A stretch of 64,000 bases of DNA from Bacilli bacterium (GTDB taxonomy: Bacteria > Bacillota_I > Bacilli_A > RF39 > UBA660): assembly GCA_028691955.1 (NCBI GenBank), contig JAQUYH010000002.1, forward strand, positions 99,223-163,222, in the 5' to 3' direction. This document shows, one piece after another, positions 61,601-64,000 of the stretch. The position numbers and the translations under genes were made by a program. Numbering within the stretch: the first letter of the stretch is position 1; each line of letters opens with the position of its first letter. Below the pieces are notes generated by a model. The model worked only from the letters and a program-made list of their open reading frames with translations. It was not told the DNA's origin and made no database searches.

Positions 61601-63296
61601 CAACATTATAACGTTTAACTAAAGCTGATAGACTATGTCTAGCATAGGTCGTATCCATAGTTCTAGAAAGTTCCAATGTATCAATAACCGTATTTTTAAA
61701 TTCTCCAAGATTATATTTTTTATAAGCCATTTCCAAAAAAGAAACATCAAATTTTGCATTATGAGCAACCATCGGAAAATTTTGAAACCAGTGAATAAAT
61801 CTTTTAATTACAGTTTCCTCATTATCTTTTCCTTTTACCATATCAGTTGTAATACCCGTAACATTTGTTATCTTTTCTGGAATTTCTCTTCCAGGATCAA
61901 TAAGTTCAGAAAATTTATCAATTATTTCTCCATTTAATAATTTAACAGCTCCTACTTCAATTATAGAATCTCCACCACCAGCATTAAATCCAGTGGTTTC
62001 AAAGTCAAAAACCACATACGTGTTATCAAATAGCTTACTATCATCAGGCCTAATAACAATATTAACAGTATCATCAATAAGAGTTAATTCAGTACCATAT
62101 ATTACTTTAAACTTATCTTTTTCTTCTTTACCTTTATTATATTTTGATACAGCTCCATAAGCAATTGGAAAGGCTTGACAACCATTATGATCAGTTATAG
62201 CAACCGCTTTATGTCCCCACTTTATAGCCCTATCAACTATATCAATGGAATGTTTACCTAAATCAATACCAGTCAAACCATCCATTTGACTCATCATAGT
62301 ATGAGTATGCAATTCAACCCTTTTTTCTAAAGCAGCATCCGTTCTTACATCAACAACTTTTTCTAAAACATTAATATCTCTAATATTAAAAACAAGCTCT
62401 TTAGAATACTGATCATCTTTAACCCCACCACGAAGTAAAAACCATTTACCCTTTTTTAATTGTTTAGAGACTCTTATAAATTCATCTTCATTATTCATAA
62501 AAAGTTTTGCATACATACTATCAGTATAATCAGTTATTTTTAAGGTTATTATTTTCCAATCAGTTTTTGTTGCTCTAACATCCACATCATCAAACAAATA
62601 GGCCTCTATCGCTACGTTATTTTCCTCATGAGTTAAATTTTTAATAATATTAACGTCATCTTTTATTTCTCTACCCAAAATAACATTAGGTTTATCCTCA
62701 GTTACTTGTGGCTTTCTTTGATACGTCTTTATTGCAGGTTTATTCTCAACTTTATCAGCAATTCTTAAAACATCTTCCCTTATTTCCAGACTTTTAGATA
62801 TTAACTCTTTAGCCTCGTCATTACCATCAGTCATAATTTCAAAATTAATTTCTAGATTTTTAAAACCGCATTTGTTAAAAAACTCCAAAAAGCCCTTTTC
62901 AAAATTCTTAAATTTGTTTTCAAGTAAAATACTATCAATTTTAATTGTTAAATTGCCATTTTCAATATAAACTTCCGCTTCCCTTAAAGAATTCATTAAA
63001 AAGCTATCATCTTTTATTTGATCTAAATAATATTTATAATACTCATTAACATATCCTAATTCTGAAGCAGCTATATCAACTTCTACATCCTTAACATCAT
63101 TAAAATGGTTTCCCACACACTTAATAAATTCCAAATAAATATCAACAGGTAATATCTTTTTTAATTTCACATTAAAAACATATTTCTGTCTGTTTTCTAA
63201 AGATAAAATTCTATCCAAAGAACCACCATTGAAGTAATCATAATTTTCTTTATTAATACAAATTTGTTCCAATAATAACGTCAAAAAGTCTTTCAT
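58686..63296 (-). CDS. polC: DNA polymerase III alpha subunit, PolC type
   Basis: A 1536-aa replicative polymerase of low-GC Gram-positives. It has an N-terminal domain and OB fold (1-330), a PHP domain (HTHTMMSQMDG) split by the 3'-5' exonuclease (VFDFETTGF, AHNAKFDVSFLE, HHRGDYDAEATA), a zinc finger (CPKCKKSVFH and CPDCH), the polymerase palm and fingers (SRGSVGSSFVATMMGITEVNP, VPDIDLNFS, RTTGQHPGG) and a C-terminal helix-hairpin-helix. The ATG at 63296 has GGAGG 5 nt upstream. It is about 100 residues longer than the B. subtilis protein. Confidence 0.97.
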   Translation of the reverse strand: MKDFLTLLLEQICINKENYDYFNGGSLDRILSLENRQKYVFNVKLKKILPVDIYLEFIKCVGNHFNDVKDVEVDIAASELGYVNEYYKYYLDQIKDDSFLMNSLREAEVYIENGNLTIKIDSILLENKFKNFEKGFLEFFNKCGFKNLEINFEIMTDGNDEAKELISKSLEIREDVLRIADKVENKPAIKTYQRKPQVTEDKPNVILGREIKDDVNIIKNLTHEENNVAIEAYLFDDVDVRATKTDWKIITLKITDYTDSMYAKLFMNNEDEFIRVSKQLKKGKWFLLRGGVKDDQYSKELVFNIRDINVLEKVVDVRTDAALEKRVELHTHTMMSQMDGLTGIDLGKHSIDIVDRAIKWGHKAVAITDHNGCQAFPIAYGAVSKYNKGKEEKDKFKVIYGTELTLIDDTVNIVIRPDDSKLFDNTYVVFDFETTGFNAGGGDSIIEVGAVKLLNGEIIDKFSELIDPGREIPEKITNVTGITTDMVKGKDNEETVIKRFIHWFQNFPMVAHNAKFDVSFLEMAYKKYNLGEFKNTVIDTLELSRTMDTTYARHSLSALVKRYNVEFDEDSHHRGDYDAEATAKIFHKMMQKLYDRKIRTLSSIPELVSKDEIYKFGRSYHVNLLVKNKTGLKNLFKIISLANTKYLYKTPRILRSEINRLREGILVGSGCYESEIFVEARSKSEEELIDLLKFYDYVEVQPLECYGHLVQMSDFANNNEIIENINKIIRVCDEAEVMVVATGDVHHMDREDKIYREIIVNQKVPGGGRHPLARGGITDIPSMHFRTTNEMLEDFSFLNEEKRKEIVITNTNKIADMVDIIDVIIDTGGIPFSPKIDKSVETVTELVYDKAEDWYGKPLPYNIEERIAKELYGDIVYSSIKDKLIRENCNDVENASYLELHDVILEGFDAVKKEVRENIKVQNPDMTDDDVEKSLKKNLGGIIGGGFDVIYLIAQKLVKKSNDDGYLVGSRGSVGSSFVATMMGITEVNPLPPHYRCPKCKKSVFHDESGTDFGSIYASGFDMPDFECPDCHIPMIKDGNDMPFATFLGFNADKVPDIDLNFSDLNQAATHEYTKVLFGEDNVYRAGTIGTVADKTAYGFVKGYCEDKGITKRSAEIERLAIGCTGVKRTTGQHPGGIVVIPGYMDVFDFTPFQYPADDVNAAWRTTHFDYHAIDQDVLKLDILGHTDPTQLRMIQDITGMDVTKVPFDDRDTMDIFLSPKPLGVTSEQIMCPTGTLGVPEFGTPFTIGMLVDTKPTTFAELIKISGLSHGTDVWLGNAQELIRNEVVPFKNVIGCRDDIMVYLMYHGLEPIKAFKIMEFVRKGKASKEPDAWAGFKETMKNAKIDDWFIDSCQKIKYMFPKAHAAAYVMSAFRIAYFKVHYPAVYYATYYSTRFTDFDIDVMIKGYDAIKNKMAEINDKGYEATNKELGVLETLKLALETTARGFKFGNIDLYKSHSEHFIIDEKDDHVLIPPFRSLDGLGDSVAIKIVEEREKGKFLSVEDLAKRAKVSTTLIDKLRIMGVLDGMDESSQMSLF

Positions 63297-63371
63297 AATT
63301 ACCTCCAACTATAAATCAATTATAACATTTTATCGAACAAAAAGTAAATATTTGTTTGTGTAAATTTTCAG

Positions 63372-63400
63372 TTGATTAAGAACACAATTTATTGTATACT
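63372..63400 (+). promoter_or_regulatory. Promoter of the lipoprotein gene
   Basis: TTGATT, 17 nt and TATACT on the plus strand, followed by AAGGAGGAG and the ATG. Confidence 0.75.
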
Positions 63401-63421
63401 TATTATAAGGAGGAGTTAAGC

Positions 63422-63859
63422 ATGAAAAGAACAATTAGCTTAATTAGTATATTTTTTTTAATAATAGCTATAACTGGTTGTGGAAACGAAAAAAAATTAA
63501 CATGTACACAAACAATAACTACAGAAAATTACGGAACACAAGCAATAACAAGTGTAACTTCATTTAAAAATGACACCATTTCAAAACAAACTATAACCAC
63601 AGAAATAACTTTATCAGATGCCATGGCAATATACAAAGATGAATTTTTTACATCTATGCAAGAGAGCACAAATGATATGTTAAACAAAAATGGAATCGAA
63701 GTTTCTTACACAGAAAATGAAAACGTAATAACAGAAAATATTACAATCACTATAGCTGATTTAGACGATAATTCAAAAGACTTATCAAATATAAATAGTG
63801 AAGAATCATATGACGAATTAAAAGCAGATTTTGAAAACAACGGATATACTTGTAAATAA
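63422..63859 (+). CDS. Lipoprotein of the YehR/DUF1307-like type
   Basis: A 145-aa protein. The ATG at 63422 has AAGGAGGAG 6 nt before it. The signal peptide ends in a lipobox AITGCG, giving an N-terminal lipid-modified Cys. The mature part begins LTCTQTITT and ends NGYTCK, so the remaining two cysteines may pair. It resembles YehR-like lipoproteins and the helix-anchored protein at 43899-44372. The function is unknown. The IS copy starts 28 nt downstream. Confidence 0.75.
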   Translation: MKRTISLISIFFLIIAITGCGNEKKLTCTQTITTENYGTQAITSVTSFKNDTISKQTITTEITLSDAMAIYKDEFFTSMQESTNDMLNKNGIEVSYTENENVITENITITIADLDDNSKDLSNINSEESYDELKADFENNGYTCK

Positions 63860-63887
63860 AAAACATAGAACTTTGAAGTGGTATATT

Positions 63888-64000
63888 AAAAGTAGACATA
63901 TCAAAAAAAGATAGAGTCTACTTTTTTTAATGATAAAATAAACATAAGAGGAGGTTTTTTATGGCTATTATTAGAAGCGTTGAAGAAAAAAAAGAAATAT
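63888..64000 (+). mobile_element. IS3-family element, left end, continues beyond window
   Basis: This sequence is nearly identical to the first 110 bases of the element at 52678, including the terminator-like hairpin, the ribosome site and the first codons of orfA (from 63961). The two differ by only a few bases before the ATG, which shows a recent spread. Whether this copy is intact cannot be judged. Confidence 0.88.
63961..64000 (+). CDS. IS3-family OrfA, first codons only
   Basis: It starts MAIIRSVEEKKEI, the same as OrfA of the element at 52678, behind GAGGAGG. The gene continues outside the window. Confidence 0.85.
   Translation, partial: MAIIRSVEEKKEI

Overview
The window is strongly AT-rich and uses the standard bacterial code: TGA ends many genes, including several ATGA overlaps. 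Its housekeeping genes are those of a low-GC Firmicute: PolC, long-form HPF, SpoVG, a DivIC-like protein, TypA, GatCAB, YutD- and YuzB-like proteins, an ECF transporter next to truA, and two T-box leaders. Ribonucleotide reduction is anaerobic (NrdD/NrdG). The best guess is an anaerobic, host-associated Bacilli-like lineage with a small genome; this is inferred from gene content, not from a marker phylogeny. Nearly all genes are on the minus strand.

Region 1 (1-14380) is one long minus-strand cell-surface machine. Read in transcription order it encodes a large Cys-rich secreted protein, a pilin-like protein, a CpaB/SAF protein, a TadA/CpaF ATPase, TadB, TadC, a tiny Flp-like pilin with a Cys-rich tail, two TadE-like proteins and a TadZ/CpaE-like protein. 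It then continues into T4SS-type parts: a two-TM VirB2-like protein, a secreted protein ending in the same two-TM domain, a VirB6-like protein with 29-residue repeats, a PrgI/VirB3-like protein, a separate VirB4 N-domain-like protein and a VirB4-type ATPase cut by the window edge. No relaxase, coupling protein, secretin or prepilin peptidase is present. This Tad/T4SS composite is the most striking system here.

Region 2 (14433-16640) holds two secreted proteins of unknown function. They lie behind a consensus promoter, a previously unannotated 36-codon ORF and a terminator hairpin that overlaps its stop codon, which looks like a translation-coupled attenuator. Region 3 (16670-23439) carries asnS and gatC-gatA-gatB-aspS, each behind a T-box whose specifier reads AAC (Asn). 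Region 4 (23482-29292) is an anaerobic nucleotide-reduction operon: a degenerate NrdD-like protein, NrdG, NrdD fused to a glutaredoxin-like domain, and a thioredoxin reductase.

Region 5 (29519-44443) holds galE, an old IS3 remnant, hpf, an HTH protein, a FemX-like transferase with a lipid flippase, an ABC exporter, a pseudopilin/InlB-repeat/Gly-rich fusion, truA and an ECF module whose second ATPase has lost its catalytic residues. Region 6 (42532-52677) is mostly membrane-anchored surface proteins plus a DUF368 protein, an HD-domain protein, YutD-like, YuzB-like, PduL and LemA.

Region 7 (52678-64000) has an inactivated IS3-family element, the divIC-like gene, spoVG, typA, a membrane-anchored nuclease, tRNA-Ser(GCT), comEB, polC, a lipoprotein gene and the left end of a second IS copy. 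No gap longer than about 300 bases is empty: 23186-23506 holds a T-box, its promoter and the trxB terminator. The roughly 265-base gap 29293-29557 holds the galE terminator, the nrd promoter region and otherwise AT-rich sequence in which I see nothing more.
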